From Ilumatobacteraceae bacterium (GTDB taxonomy: Bacteria; Actinomycetota; Acidimicrobiia; Acidimicrobiales; Ilumatobacteraceae): a stretch of DNA of 64,000 nucleotides. The position numbers and the translations under genes were made by a program. Location of the stretch: contig JABSQH010000064.1 in the NCBI GenBank assembly GCA_013213745.1, positions 1 through 64,000 on the forward strand, read 5' to 3'. How positions within the stretch are numbered: the stretch's first letter is position 1; every line of letters begins with the position of its first letter. Shown here in pieces: positions 51,055-60,339 of the stretch. The notes under the pieces are model-generated. The model did no database searches, was not told the origin of the DNA, and worked only from the letters and a program-made list of their open reading frames with translations.

Positions 51055-52140
51055 CGGCGACGACGCGGCGACTGGCAGCTGCACTTCCACGACGCCGCCC
51101 GGCCCGGGCCCGATTGCGATCCTGCCGCCGTGGGCCGCGACGATGCCGCGGGCGATCGACAGTCCCAGCCCGGCGGTACCGGTGCGAGTGTCTCGTGCCG
51201 GATCGGCGCGTGTGAATGGCTCAAACGCACGTTCGCGAAAGCCCGGCGGGAATCCGGGGCCTTCGTCGGCAACCCGCAGACGCGCCTCGCTGCCCATCTG
51301 TTCGAGCGTGACGGTCACCACCGAGTCGTCCGGTGAGTAGCGGATCGCATTGTCGAGCAGGTTGCGGACCACTCGTCCGACCTGTGGACCATCGGCTGCG
51401 ACGACCACGCGACGTTCGGCGTCGAGAAGGAGCTTGATGCTGCGGCTCTCGGCGAGTGGACGGACCGTCTCCATTGCCTCGTCGGCCAGTTCGGTGAGAT
51501 CGAGGCGGGTGCGATGGAGGTCGAGTGTCCCGCTGACCAACCGCGTGTGCAGTTGGAGATCGTCGACCAGCGCCGACAGCGCCCGTACCTGCCGTTCCAT
51601 GCCCTTCAAGTACTGGTCGGGATCGGCGGCGACGCCGTCACGGATCGCTTCGACCGACGCCCGCAATGCCGCGAGGGGTGTGCGCAGATCGTGGCTGATC
51701 GACGACAGCATCAGGGCGCGCTCGCTTTCGATGGCGTCGAGGCGGTCGACCATGCGGTCGAACATCTCGGCAGCTTCGCCGAGTTCGTCATTGCGGATCA
51801 CGCCGGTACGTGCACTGAGGTCACCATCGGCGACTCTCATCGCCGCGTCGCAGATGCGCTTGGCATCGCGTGCCACGGGGCGGGCGAGCAGCATCGCCGC
51901 GACGCCGGCAGCCATCACCGCCGGGATCAGCGCCCACATCAGCATCGTGACGTCGTGGTCGGAGATGAACATCGTCTGCGCAGCGACGGCGATCATCAAC
52001 AGGGCGATTCCCAGCACTGCGAGCTGCGCTGCCAGAAAGCGACGTCCGAGTCGGTTCATCGCGTGGGCGCGGTGCACCGGCAGTTCGTCCCACGGGCTCG
52101 CTGCGGTGTCGTCGGTGGTGGTGATCGTGGTCTTGCTCAT
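50992..52140 (-). CDS. Two-component sensor histidine kinase
   Basis: The 382-residue kinase has two membrane helices (FLAAQLAVLGIALLMIAVAA and MLMWALIPAVMAAGVAAMLL) with only about 8 residues outside, a HAMP domain, the H-box SSISHDLRTPLAALRASVEA, the N-box LLDNAIRYSPD, and G boxes DEGPGFPPGFRE and GTAGLGLSIARGIVAAHGG. The tiny sensor loop suggests membrane-embedded sensing. It overlaps the response-regulator gene by 4 nt. Confidence 0.93.
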   Translation of the reverse strand: MSKTTITTTDDTAASPWDELPVHRAHAMNRLGRRFLAAQLAVLGIALLMIAVAAQTMFISDHDVTMLMWALIPAVMAAGVAAMLLARPVARDAKRICDAAMRVADGDLSARTGVIRNDELGEAAEMFDRMVDRLDAIESERALMLSSISHDLRTPLAALRASVEAIRDGVAADPDQYLKGMERQVRALSALVDDLQLHTRLVSGTLDLHRTRLDLTELADEAMETVRPLAESRSIKLLLDAERRVVVAADGPQVGRVVRNLLDNAIRYSPDDSVVTVTLEQMGSEARLRVADEGPGFPPGFRERAFEPFTRADPARDTRTGTAGLGLSIARGIVAAHGGRIAIGPGPGGVVEVQLPVAASSPLRPARQRVDEPVDESFGVRR

Positions 52141-52826
52141 GGTTCGAACCGGTAGCCGACGCCCCACACGGTGGTGATCCACCGCGGGTGCTCGGGGTCG
52201 TTCTCGATCTTGTTGCGGATGCGGCGAACGTGCACGGTGACGGTGGCGGGGTCTTGCCACTCGGGCGACGACTGCCACACCGATTCGAGCAGCTCGGCAC
52301 GGGAGAACACCTGGCGGGGTGAGCCGGCCAGGAACGCCAGCACGTCGAACTCCTTGGGAGTGAGTTCGACGGCCTCACCGTTGAGCGTGACCTCCCGGCT
52401 GAGCGGTTCGATGCGCAGATCGCCGAAGTCGAGCGGCTGGGGCGATGACACGCTGCGCCCACCGGTGCGGCGCAGCACCCCGTTGACACGAGCGGCGAGT
52501 TCGCGTGGCGAGAATGGCTTGACCACGTAATCGTCGGCGCCCAGCTCGAGCCCGGAGACCCGATCGGTTTCCTCGGCGCGAGCGGTGAGCATGATCACCG
52601 GGATGTCGCTCGACGATCGGATGCGTCGCAAGATGTCGAGCCCGTTGACTCCAGGCAGCATCATGTCGAGCACGACGAGGTCGGGCGGGTCGGCGTCGAG
52701 GAGTTCGAGTGCGGTGTTGCCGTCGGCAGCCTCGGCGACGTCGTGACCGTCACGCCGTAGGTACCCGACGACGACTTCGCGCACGGTCGGCTCGTCGTCG
52801 ACCACCAGGACCTTCGTTGACGTCAT
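52137..52826 (-). CDS. OmpR/PhoB-family response regulator
   Basis: The 229-residue regulator has a complete receiver (VLVVDDEPTVREVVVGYLRR, phospho-acceptor Asp in LVVLDMMLPGVNGLDILRRI, IMLTARAEETDRVSGLELGA, KPFSPRELAARV) and a winged-helix domain ending RIRNKIENDPEHPRWITTVW, GVGYRF. Target genes are unknown. It forms an operon with the overlapping sensor kinase. Confidence 0.94.
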   Translation of the reverse strand: MTSTKVLVVDDEPTVREVVVGYLRRDGHDVAEAADGNTALELLDADPPDLVVLDMMLPGVNGLDILRRIRSSSDIPVIMLTARAEETDRVSGLELGADDYVVKPFSPRELAARVNGVLRRTGGRSVSSPQPLDFGDLRIEPLSREVTLNGEAVELTPKEFDVLAFLAGSPRQVFSRAELLESVWQSSPEWQDPATVTVHVRRIRNKIENDPEHPRWITTVWGVGYRFEP

Positions 52827-52892
52827 TGACCCCAGCCTCGCCCCATTCCGTCGGCGCTTCAACCCCGACTTCGATCCGTTTTCGGTTCGTTG

Positions 52893-52958
52893 TGTACCAG
52901 TCGTCTCTGAGACCGTGTAACGGCAGAGCGTTACAGCGTCTCAGAGACGACTGTTACA
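52893..52958. repeat. 66-base palindrome between pdxH and the response regulator gene
   Basis: The arms TGTACCAGTCGTCTCTGAGAC and GTCTCAGAGACGACTG plus TTACA pair over 21 bases with one mismatch, and an inner stem TGTAACG-GCAGAG-CGTTACA adds 7 more. The right arm ends exactly at the pdxH stop codon. It could be a strong terminator, without a T-run, or a copy of a dispersed repeat. Confidence 0.85.
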
Positions 52959-53627
52959 TCAGGGGGCGAGACGCTCGATCGTCCACTTGCCGGATTCGTC
53001 GCGGCGGTAGTGCAGACGGTCGTGGAGCCGGCTCGGGCGTCCTTGCCAGAACTCCCACTCGGTCGGCACGAGTTGCCAGCCTCCCCACCCGTCGGGGCGG
53101 GGCACGTCGTGATCGGCGAACTGCTCGTCGTAGGCGGCGACCCGCTCTTCGAGCACCGACCGATCGGTGATCACCTCGCTCTGCGGCGACGCCCACGCTC
53201 CGATCTGGCTGCCGCGCGGACGCGATGCAAAGTAGGCGTCGCTCTGCTCAGTCGACACTCGCTCGACCCGACCGCGGACGCGCACCTGACGATGCAGATC
53301 GAGCCAGGCAAACAGCGCAGCTGCGCCGGCGGCTGCGTCGAGTTGCCGACTCTTGGCGCTGCGATAGTTGGTGTAGAAGACGATGCCGCCGTCGTCGACT
53401 TCGCGGGCCAACACGATGCGGGCGTCGGGGATTCCGTCGAGCCCAACTGTGGCCACACTCATCGCGTGCGGTTCGGCAACACCGGCGGCTGCGACCTCGT
53501 CGTGCCAGGTCCACCATTGGGCCGCCGGATTCGGGTCGACATCACCGACGTCGAGTCCGGCGGTTTCGTACTGCTGCCGACGGGCGCGCAGCCCAGCGGC
53601 CCGGTCGTCGCTACTGAAGTCGGTCAT
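52959..53627 (-). CDS. pdxH: Pyridoxamine 5-phosphate oxidase
   Basis: PdxH makes pyridoxal phosphate using FMN and oxygen. The 222-residue protein has MSVATVGLDGIPDARIVLAR, GIVFYTNYRSAKSRQLDAAA, QVRVRGRVERVS, YFASRPRGSQIGAWASPQSE and EFWQGRPSRLHDRLHYRRD, all family hallmarks. Its ATG overlaps the serS stop. PLP is needed by SelA in this window, though no link is implied. Confidence 0.95.
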   Translation of the reverse strand: MTDFSSDDRAAGLRARRQQYETAGLDVGDVDPNPAAQWWTWHDEVAAAGVAEPHAMSVATVGLDGIPDARIVLAREVDDGGIVFYTNYRSAKSRQLDAAAGAAALFAWLDLHRQVRVRGRVERVSTEQSDAYFASRPRGSQIGAWASPQSEVITDRSVLEERVAAYDEQFADHDVPRPDGWGGWQLVPTEWEFWQGRPSRLHDRLHYRRDESGKWTIERLAP

Positions 53628-54952
53628 GCCTCGACCGTCGGGCCCGAGCGCGGCTCGATGCGCATCAGCCCGCGCATGTACGGGCGCAGCAGCTCCGGCA
53701 CGGTGACGCTGCCGTCGGCGTTGCGGTAGTTCTCGATGATGGCCGCCCACACTCGAGGCACGGCGAGCGCCGAGCCGTTGAGCGTGTGCACCAGATCGGT
53801 GCCCTTGAGCGGTTTGCCGTCGTCGTCGACACGGCGGAAGCGGATGTTGGCCCGCCGCGCCTGATAGTCGCTGAACCAGCTGACCGACGAGACCTCCAGC
53901 CAGTCGTCGGCACCGGGGGCGTAGACCTCGACGTCGAAGCTGCGGTGATGGCTCTGGCCGAGATCGCCGGTGCAGATCTCGATCACGCGATAGGGCAGTT
54001 CGAGCCGGGCGATTGCTCGCTCGGCGCGGTTGCGCATCTCGACCAGCAGGTCGGGAGCCTGCTCGGGTGTGGCCAGCGCAAGGATCTCGACCTTGTCGAA
54101 CTCGTGGGCCCGCAGCATGCCGCGGGTGTCACGGCCCGCGGCACCGGCCTCGCGGCGGTAGGCCGGGCTGTAGGCCATGAACCGCATGGGCAACTCGTCG
54201 TAGTCGAGGATCTCGTCGCCATAGATCGAGGTCAGCGGCACCTCGGCGGTCGGGATGGCCCAGAGGTCGTCGCGTTCGATGGCGTAGGCGTCGTCGGCGA
54301 ACTTCGGCAGTTGGCCGGTTGCGGTCAGCGTGGCGGTGCTGACGAGCGACGGCGCGCGGATCTCCTCGAACGCGTCGGCGTTGGCGTCGAGGCCGTATTG
54401 GCACAGGGCCCGCGCCAGGGTCGCACCGGCGCCACGCTGCATGGTGAACATCGCGCCCGACACTTTGACGGCGCGCTCGTTGTCGAGGATGCCCAGCGCT
54501 TCGGCGGTTTCCCAGTGGGGCACACGTTGGTGGGCGGGATAAGTGGCGTGGGTGGCTACCGGCCCGACGATCGTCGGGTTATCGGCGTCGCTCGCGCCAT
54601 CGGGAACATCGGGGTGGGGTGCGTTGGGGATGCCGAGCAACAACTCGTGCAGCGCGGCCGACACCTCGTCGTGTTCGGCGGCGAGACCCTTCTCCCGGCC
54701 ACCGAGTTCGCGACTCTCGGCTTGCAACTTCTCCGCAGCCTCGACGTTGCCGTCGCGGCGGAGGGCGCCGACCTCTTTGGAGATGCTGTTCACCCGGGCG
54801 CGGCATTCGTCGCGTTCGACGGTGATGTCGCGCAGTCGGCTGTCGAGTCGGGCAGCGTGTTCGAGCTCGTCGATGATCGCGGGCCGAGCGCGACGGGTGA
54901 GAGCGGTGCGCAGTCCGTCGAGGTCGGTGCGCAGCAGTCGCTGGTCGATCAC
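53624..54952 (-). CDS. serS: Seryl-tRNA synthetase
   Basis: SerS charges tRNA-Ser and also tRNA-Sec before SelA acts. The 442-residue class II enzyme has an N-terminal coiled coil (about residues 25-100), motif 2 in MAYSPAYRREAGAAGRDTRG, LRAHEFDKVEILALATPEQA, and motif 3 GSALAVPRVWAAIIENYRNA. RSFDVEVYAPG and EVSSVSWFSDYQARRANIRF are typical. It lies 22 nt downstream of ctaG in the same direction. Confidence 0.96.
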   Translation of the reverse strand: MIDQRLLRTDLDGLRTALTRRARPAIIDELEHAARLDSRLRDITVERDECRARVNSISKEVGALRRDGNVEAAEKLQAESRELGGREKGLAAEHDEVSAALHELLLGIPNAPHPDVPDGASDADNPTIVGPVATHATYPAHQRVPHWETAEALGILDNERAVKVSGAMFTMQRGAGATLARALCQYGLDANADAFEEIRAPSLVSTATLTATGQLPKFADDAYAIERDDLWAIPTAEVPLTSIYGDEILDYDELPMRFMAYSPAYRREAGAAGRDTRGMLRAHEFDKVEILALATPEQAPDLLVEMRNRAERAIARLELPYRVIEICTGDLGQSHHRSFDVEVYAPGADDWLEVSSVSWFSDYQARRANIRFRRVDDDGKPLKGTDLVHTLNGSALAVPRVWAAIIENYRNADGSVTVPELLRPYMRGLMRIEPRSGPTVEA

Positions 54953-54974
54953 GGAGCGGAGGTTAGCGACGCGA

Positions 54975-55952
54975 TCAACGCGGCACGGCGTCGTTTGGTG
55001 CGTCGCCCGGGGGCGGGGCGCCTCCCGACGGAGTGCGCGCGAACTCGCGCTCGACGTCGGCGGTCGTCAACGGGAATTCGTCGTGGCCGATGATCTCGGC
55101 AGTGGGCATCGATCCCGGCCGCTTGTAGTTGTGCTCGTTGCGGTAGGTCGAGGCGAACCGCTTGAAGTAGATGAACACGATGATGGTCCACAAGAAGATC
55201 GAGCCGCCGAGCTTCATGATCGCCCCGGCGAGCTGCTGATCTTCGGTGATCCCGATGCCGAGCAGACGTGTTGGGATGTCGTAGGCCTCGTACACCGTGC
55301 CCTCGGCGAAGGTCAGCCAGGCCGCTGGAAGCGTCGGCACGATCGACTGCAGGAACAGGTAGATCGACTTGCCGATCGGCGTCAGGTGGTATTCGGGGAA
55401 CGGCCCGCACACAGGCATCCACATCAGCAGCGACAACATGACGACCATGAAGTGCAGCGAATAGTGCAGTGGTCCGTTGGCGACCGACTCGTTCACAGCG
55501 AGCGGAATGTGGGTAACGATCACCGCCACGTTGAACGCCACGCCGGCAACCACCGGTCGGCACATGAACGACAACGCCTGATACAGCTTGCCGTTGCCGA
55601 TCAGCACCCGCAGCAGCCATTCCGGTGTGGCCAACAGCGCCAGCGGCGGCAGGAAGTACGTGAGCATCATGTGCTGCAACATGTGCGCCGAGTACAGGTA
55701 GTCCTCGCTGATGTCGTGCATTGGCCAGTCGCTGGCCACCCACAACATCACCATTGCGCCGACGAAGGCGTACGTGTTCTTGCGCGTCACCGCCGGCTGG
55801 CCCTTCGGGACCGCCCGCGGGCCGATCACCTTGACCATGTACACGTACAGAATGGTCAACGAGCCGACCAGCACCCACACTTCGGGGTGGAACTGGTAGC
55901 GCCACGGGTTGGAGTCACTCGCTGCGCTGTCGATCGCTTGGGCCAGGAGCAT
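54975..55952 (-). CDS. ctaG: Cytochrome c oxidase assembly factor CtaG (caa3-type)
   Basis: The 325-residue multi-span protein belongs to the caa3_CtaG family that helps insert copper into oxidases. Conserved segments include SAHMLQHMMLTYFLPPLALL, NVAVIVTHIPLAVNESVANG and LHYSLHFMVVMLSLLMWMPV, giving His residues on the outer face. It follows the oxidase subunit genes in one gene block. Confidence 0.9.
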   Translation of the reverse strand: MLLAQAIDSAASDSNPWRYQFHPEVWVLVGSLTILYVYMVKVIGPRAVPKGQPAVTRKNTYAFVGAMVMLWVASDWPMHDISEDYLYSAHMLQHMMLTYFLPPLALLATPEWLLRVLIGNGKLYQALSFMCRPVVAGVAFNVAVIVTHIPLAVNESVANGPLHYSLHFMVVMLSLLMWMPVCGPFPEYHLTPIGKSIYLFLQSIVPTLPAAWLTFAEGTVYEAYDIPTRLLGIGITEDQQLAGAIMKLGGSIFLWTIIVFIYFKRFASTYRNEHNYKRPGSMPTAEIIGHDEFPLTTADVEREFARTPSGGAPPPGDAPNDAVPR

Positions 55953-55982
55953 GGGGAAATCCTCCCCGGGTCGCGCCGGGGG

Positions 55983-56345
55983 CTAGGGGGCGAAGAAGTG
56001 GAACGTGGTCAATGCCGCGGCGTACACGCCGACGGCGAGGAACAACCCGGCGTAGAACATCCACGAAAAGATGCGGGCGTCACCGCGCAGGTGCATGAAG
56101 AAACTGGCGACCGTGACGAACTTGATCGCCATCATGATCAACAGGATCGGCACCAGCAGCGAACCGAGCTCGATGTAGCTCGCGGCGACTTCGAGTGCGG
56201 TGAGGATCAGCAGCAGGAAGGCGATGAAGACGTAGTCGCGGTCGCGCAGATCCTTGTGCTCGTGGGGGATCGCATCGGGTTCGATGGCGGTGATGTCTTC
56301 GCCGAAGTGGTGTTCGGTGCCAGTCGTTGTGGTGTCGGTGCTCAT
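55983..56345 (-). CDS. Cytochrome c oxidase subunit IV (prokaryotic)
   Basis: The 120-residue protein has a charged N-terminus and three helices (YVFIAFLLLILTALEVAASY, LGSLLVPILLIMMAIKFVTV, FSWMFYAGLFLAVGVYAAAL) matching small bacterial oxidase subunit IV, with the characteristic KFVTVASFFMHLRGD. Confidence 0.9.
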   Translation of the reverse strand: MSTDTTTTGTEHHFGEDITAIEPDAIPHEHKDLRDRDYVFIAFLLLILTALEVAASYIELGSLLVPILLIMMAIKFVTVASFFMHLRGDARIFSWMFYAGLFLAVGVYAAALTTFHFFAP

Positions 56346-56364
56346 CGGTGCTGTCCTTCGATGA

Positions 56365-57048
56365 TCAGGCCGGAATCAGGTACACGAGGGTGAAGATGAC
56401 GATCCACACGATGTCGACGAAGTGCCAATACAGGCCGATCATCTCGACGGTCTCGGCCTTGTTGCCGTGGACCCGGTTACGTAGGAGCATGCCGACCGTG
56501 GCCATCAACATGATGATGCCGACGGAGACGTGGGCGCCGTGGAAGCCGACCAACGTGTAGAAACTCGAAGCGAACAGGTTCGTGGTGAACCCGAGACCTT
56601 CTCGGTAGAAGACGGTGAACTCGTAGATCTGGCCGGCGAGGAACAACCCGCCGAGCAGTGCGGTGACGGTGAGCCACAGGCGCGTGTTGCGATCGTCGCG
56701 CCGCTTGGCGGCTTGGACGCCCAGCACCATCGTGAGCGACGACATCAGCAAGATGAAGCTGGTGGCCGACGTGAACGGGATGTCCCACAGCTGGTCGGGG
56801 CCGAGCGTGTCGGCGCGCCGGTTGCGGTAGAGCATGTAGGTGGAGATGAGGCCACCGAAGAGGAGGCACTCGCTGCCAAGGAACAGCCACATCGCCAGCT
56901 TGGTGTTCGACAGGCCGGTCGAGGTGTGGTGCTCGAGGCCGATGTGGTCCTGGCCGTCGTCGTAGCCCGCCGGGATCGCCATGTGCTCCGCCGGTGCGTC
57001 CGACCCGACTGGGGCCGCGTCGGCGGGATTGATGGTCGCGTCAGACAC
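56365..57048 (-). CDS. ctaE: Cytochrome c oxidase subunit III
   Basis: The 227-residue five-helix subunit has NTKLAMWLFLGSECLLFGGL with the conserved Glu, ISTYMLYRNRR, SFYTLVGFHGAHVSVGIIML and IGLYWHFVDIVWIVIFTLVY. The GTG start overlaps the ctaD stop by 8 nt. Confidence 0.95.
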   Translation of the reverse strand: MSDATINPADAAPVGSDAPAEHMAIPAGYDDGQDHIGLEHHTSTGLSNTKLAMWLFLGSECLLFGGLISTYMLYRNRRADTLGPDQLWDIPFTSATSFILLMSSLTMVLGVQAAKRRDDRNTRLWLTVTALLGGLFLAGQIYEFTVFYREGLGFTTNLFASSFYTLVGFHGAHVSVGIIMLMATVGMLLRNRVHGNKAETVEMIGLYWHFVDIVWIVIFTLVYLIPA

Positions 57049-59056
57049 TGGCGACCAGCTCCTTGCTCGGTTCGCCGCCGTCGCCGCCTTCGGGCGATTC
57101 GAACTCAGAGTCGTCGGCGGTCGGCGGTTCGAGTGCCCAGCCGAACATGGCGACGGTGGCGATGGCCAGGCCGACGATGACGAGCAGCGTCGAGTAGATG
57201 ATGCCGTAGGCGATCACCGGCAACGAGAACGACAACACGATCGGCCAGTACGAGGGCGACGGCAAGTGGACGTGGTCGTCGCGATTGGCCGTTTCCACGG
57301 CTTGGATCTCTTCGGCGGTGGCCACCTTGACGTAGTCGTGCGCATCGCCTTCGCCGACGTCTTCGTACTTGCGGTGGAACATCTCGTCGAGCGCGTGAAC
57401 GGTCGGGGTGCGCTCGAAGTTGTATTCCTTCGGTGGGTTCTCGGCCATCCACTCGAGGCTGCGTGCGTCCCACGGGTCGGCGGGGGCCGGCGGGTTCTTG
57501 CGGCTGACCCACACGTTGATGAAGAAGAACAGCACGCCGACGGCGAGGATGAACGAGCCGATGGTCGCCACGAGGTTCCAGAAACCGATGTTGAAGAAAC
57601 CGTCGCCGGCGCGATTCTCGGTCCAGACGTACATGCGCCGTGGCTGGCCCTGCAGGCCGACGATGTGCATCGGGCCGAAGGTCAGGTTCATGCCGATGAT
57701 CATCGTCCAGAAGTTGGCCTTGCCCCACGACTCGTTGAGCAGCTTGCCGAACACCTTGGGCCACCAGTAGTAGATGCCGGCGAACAGGCCGAGCACAGCG
57801 CCACCGAAGATCACGTAGTGGAAGTGGGCGACGATGTAGTAGGTGTCGGTCTGTTGCGTGTCGGACGGCGCCACCGAGTGGGTGACACCCGACAGCCCGC
57901 CGATCGTGAACATCACGATCAGGCCGGTGGCGAACAGCATCGCTGTGGTGAACCGCAACTTGCCGCCCCACATGGTGAGGGTCCAGTTGATGATCTTCAC
58001 GCCGGTGGGAACGGCGATCGCCATGGTCGCCACGGAGAACACCGCCACCGAGATCGGCCCGAGGCCGGAGGCGAACATGTGGTGGGCCCACACACCCCAA
58101 CCAACGAACCCGATTGCTGCACCCGAGAAGACGACGAATGGGTAGCCGAACAGCGGCTTCTTGGAAAACACGGGCAGGACTTCGGACACGATGCCGAAGG
58201 CCGGGAGCACGATGATGTACACCTCGGGGTGGCCGAAGATCCAGAACAGGTGCTGCCACAGGAGTGGGTCGGCTCCTTCGGCGACTTCGAAGAAGGTGGC
58301 GTCGTAGTTGCGCTGGAACAAGAGCAACACGAGGGCCACGGTGATGACCGGCATGGCGAACAGCAGCAGGAACTGCGTGACGAGAGCCATCCAGGTGAAG
58401 ATCGGGACCCGCATCATCGTCATGCCGGGCGCACGCATGTTGAGCACGGTGACGATCAGGTTGACCGCACCGACCAGCGACGCGATTCCGGTGATCAGCA
58501 GGCCCAGCGTCCAGTAGTCGACGCCGTTGCTCGGTGAGAACGGGACGGCGCTGTTGGGGGCGTACATGAACCAGCCACCATCGGCGGCGCCGCCGAGAAA
58601 CCACGAGGTGTTGAGGAAGATGCCACCGAACACGAACGTCCACAGGCTCAGTGCGTTGAGTCGCGGGAAGGCGACGTCGCGAGCGCCGATCTGCAGCGGG
58701 ATCATGTAGTTGGCGAACGCCGCCGCCATCGGTATCACGAAGAGGAACACCATCGTGGTGGCGTGCATCGTGAACATCTGGTTGTAGGCGTCGGCCGACA
58801 GCACCGTGCCTTCGGGTCCGGCGAGTTGGAGGCGGATGAACAGCGCCTCGACACCACCGACGACGAAGAACAGCATGGCGGCGACGCCGTACATGATGCC
58901 GATCTTCTTGTGGTCGACAGTGAACGCCCACGACCGCCAGCCGGTGGTCTGCACCGGGCGGCGGAGGTAGCCGTAGGACCGTGTCGGGGTGACCGCCGGC
59001 GCGCCGCCGCTGGGGGCCAGCGCCGGTGTGTCGGTTGGGCGTTCGATGATGGCCAT
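57041..59056 (-). CDS. ctaD: Cytochrome c oxidase subunit I, catalytic
   Basis: The 671-residue subunit holds heme a and the heme a3-CuB centre. All ligands are seen: H98 (MFTMHATTMVF), H276 with cross-linked Y280 (FGHPEVYIIVLPAFG), H325-H326 (VWAHHMFASGL), H411 and H413 (IVAHFHYVIFGG). E278 of the D-channel and K353 (PTGVKIINW) of the K-channel are present, so this is an A1-type proton-pumping enzyme. A long C-terminal part after DPWDARSLEWMAENPP contains two further helices, as in actinobacterial CtaD. Confidence 0.97.
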   Translation of the reverse strand: MAIIERPTDTPALAPSGGAPAVTPTRSYGYLRRPVQTTGWRSWAFTVDHKKIGIMYGVAAMLFFVVGGVEALFIRLQLAGPEGTVLSADAYNQMFTMHATTMVFLFVIPMAAAFANYMIPLQIGARDVAFPRLNALSLWTFVFGGIFLNTSWFLGGAADGGWFMYAPNSAVPFSPSNGVDYWTLGLLITGIASLVGAVNLIVTVLNMRAPGMTMMRVPIFTWMALVTQFLLLFAMPVITVALVLLLFQRNYDATFFEVAEGADPLLWQHLFWIFGHPEVYIIVLPAFGIVSEVLPVFSKKPLFGYPFVVFSGAAIGFVGWGVWAHHMFASGLGPISVAVFSVATMAIAVPTGVKIINWTLTMWGGKLRFTTAMLFATGLIVMFTIGGLSGVTHSVAPSDTQQTDTYYIVAHFHYVIFGGAVLGLFAGIYYWWPKVFGKLLNESWGKANFWTMIIGMNLTFGPMHIVGLQGQPRRMYVWTENRAGDGFFNIGFWNLVATIGSFILAVGVLFFFINVWVSRKNPPAPADPWDARSLEWMAENPPKEYNFERTPTVHALDEMFHRKYEDVGEGDAHDYVKVATAEEIQAVETANRDDHVHLPSPSYWPIVLSFSLPVIAYGIIYSTLLVIVGLAIATVAMFGWALEPPTADDSEFESPEGGDGGEPSKELVASV

Positions 59057-59071
59057 CGGTGCGTTCTCCGG

Positions 59072-60259
59072 TTACTTGCGTTCCAGCAGGTACGCGACGA
59101 GTTCGTCGATCTGGCCCTCGCTGAGGGCCAGATACGGCATGCCGCGCGGCAGGCCGTTCGTTGCGGCGAGCTCATTCGGGTCGGTGTACATGGGCTTTTC
59201 GGCGGGTGAGTTACGCAACCACTCGCGCAGCTGCACCCGGTTGAGGCATTCGGGGGTGACACCTTCGAGGTAGCGCTCGCCGAACTCGTCGGGCGGCGCT
59301 TCCCAGACGTCGGCTCGACACTCTGGGGTGAGCAGGTCGAACATCGCGCCGGCAAAGGTGGTGCGGGTCATCAGATACGACAGGTTCGGCGCCGCGCCGG
59401 AGTACACGTTGAGGTCGGGGCGTGACACGATCGGGTCGCCGTCGCCGTCGGTCAGCCCGTTCACCTGGTGGCAGCGTGAACACTGGGCGATGAACGTCGA
59501 CTCACCGGCCAGGGCCAACTCGTTGGTCGGCGACTCGTAGTCGCTCAGCTGATTGGCCTTCCACACTTCGAAGTCGTCGGCTTCGAGGGCGATGACCTCC
59601 ATGCGCATGTTGGCGTGCGACAGTCCGCAGAACTCGGTGCATTGACCGGCATAGATGCCCGGCTCGTCGGCCTGCATCCGGTTCGTCTGCACCCGACCGG
59701 GAACCATGTCGCGCTTGCCGTTGAGACGGGGGATCCACCACGAGTGGATGACGTCGCGCGACGTGCCGCGCACGAGGACCGGCGTGTCGACCGGAAGGAC
59801 CATCTGTCCGGAGGTGACGATCGGCGCCGAGATGCCGCCACAGCCGTCCTGCACCGGGTAGTCGACTTCCCACCACCACTGCTGGCCGGTGACGTTGATG
59901 ACGCACTCGGTGTCGTCGGTTTCGGCGAGGGCAAACACCGTGCTCACGGTGGGAATGGCCACGCCGATCAGGATCAGCGCAGGAAGGATCGTAAGGCCGA
60001 TCTCGAGCGCCGGCTTGCCGTGGGTCTGCTCGGGGATCGCCTGGCCACGGTCGCGATACCGCCACACGACGAAGGCGATCACGGAGAGGGTGATCACACC
60101 GACGATGCCGGCGATGATGAACACCGGGACCTGCAGGTTCTGGATTCGCTGGGCGTTCGGGCCGGCGGGATCGAAGGTGTTCTGCGGGGCGTCTTGAGCG
60201 CAACCGGCGACGAGCGCGCCGAGCCCGACGGCTGCGGCGATGCGGAGGCGACGGCTCAC
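59072..60259 (-). CDS. ctaC: Cytochrome c oxidase subunit II with fused cytochrome c domain
   Basis: The roughly 395-residue lipoprotein (lipobox LVAGC) has two helices, the CuA domain (INVTGQQWWWEVDYPVQDGC, VIHSWWIPRLNGKRDMVPG, GIYAGQCTEFCGLSHANMRM) and a cytochrome c domain with CSRCH. A caa3-like subunit II accepts electrons directly from the bc complex or soluble cytochrome. The GTG at 60259 is preferred because it gives a proper signal peptide and lies 7 nt after a -10 hexamer; ATGs at 60295 and 60313 are alternatives. Confidence 0.93.
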   Translation of the reverse strand: MSRRLRIAAAVGLGALVAGCAQDAPQNTFDPAGPNAQRIQNLQVPVFIIAGIVGVITLSVIAFVVWRYRDRGQAIPEQTHGKPALEIGLTILPALILIGVAIPTVSTVFALAETDDTECVINVTGQQWWWEVDYPVQDGCGGISAPIVTSGQMVLPVDTPVLVRGTSRDVIHSWWIPRLNGKRDMVPGRVQTNRMQADEPGIYAGQCTEFCGLSHANMRMEVIALEADDFEVWKANQLSDYESPTNELALAGESTFIAQCSRCHQVNGLTDGDGDPIVSRPDLNVYSGAAPNLSYLMTRTTFAGAMFDLLTPECRADVWEAPPDEFGERYLEGVTPECLNRVQLREWLRNSPAEKPMYTDPNELAATNGLPRGMPYLALSEGQIDELVAYLLERK

Positions 60260-60266
60260 TGATCTA

Positions 60267-60272
60267 ACGGTA
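60267..60272 (-). promoter_or_regulatory. Putative -10 element of ctaC
   Basis: TACCGT (TANNNT) on the minus strand ends 7 nt before the GTG of ctaC, so the catalytic oxidase operon would have its own leaderless promoter, separate from the upstream genes. Confidence 0.4.
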
Positions 60273-60339
60273 CTCGCGCCTTTCGGGACCGACATACTTG
60301 TTCGATTGTTCATCGCTTGCGATCGAAATTGGTGTTCGC

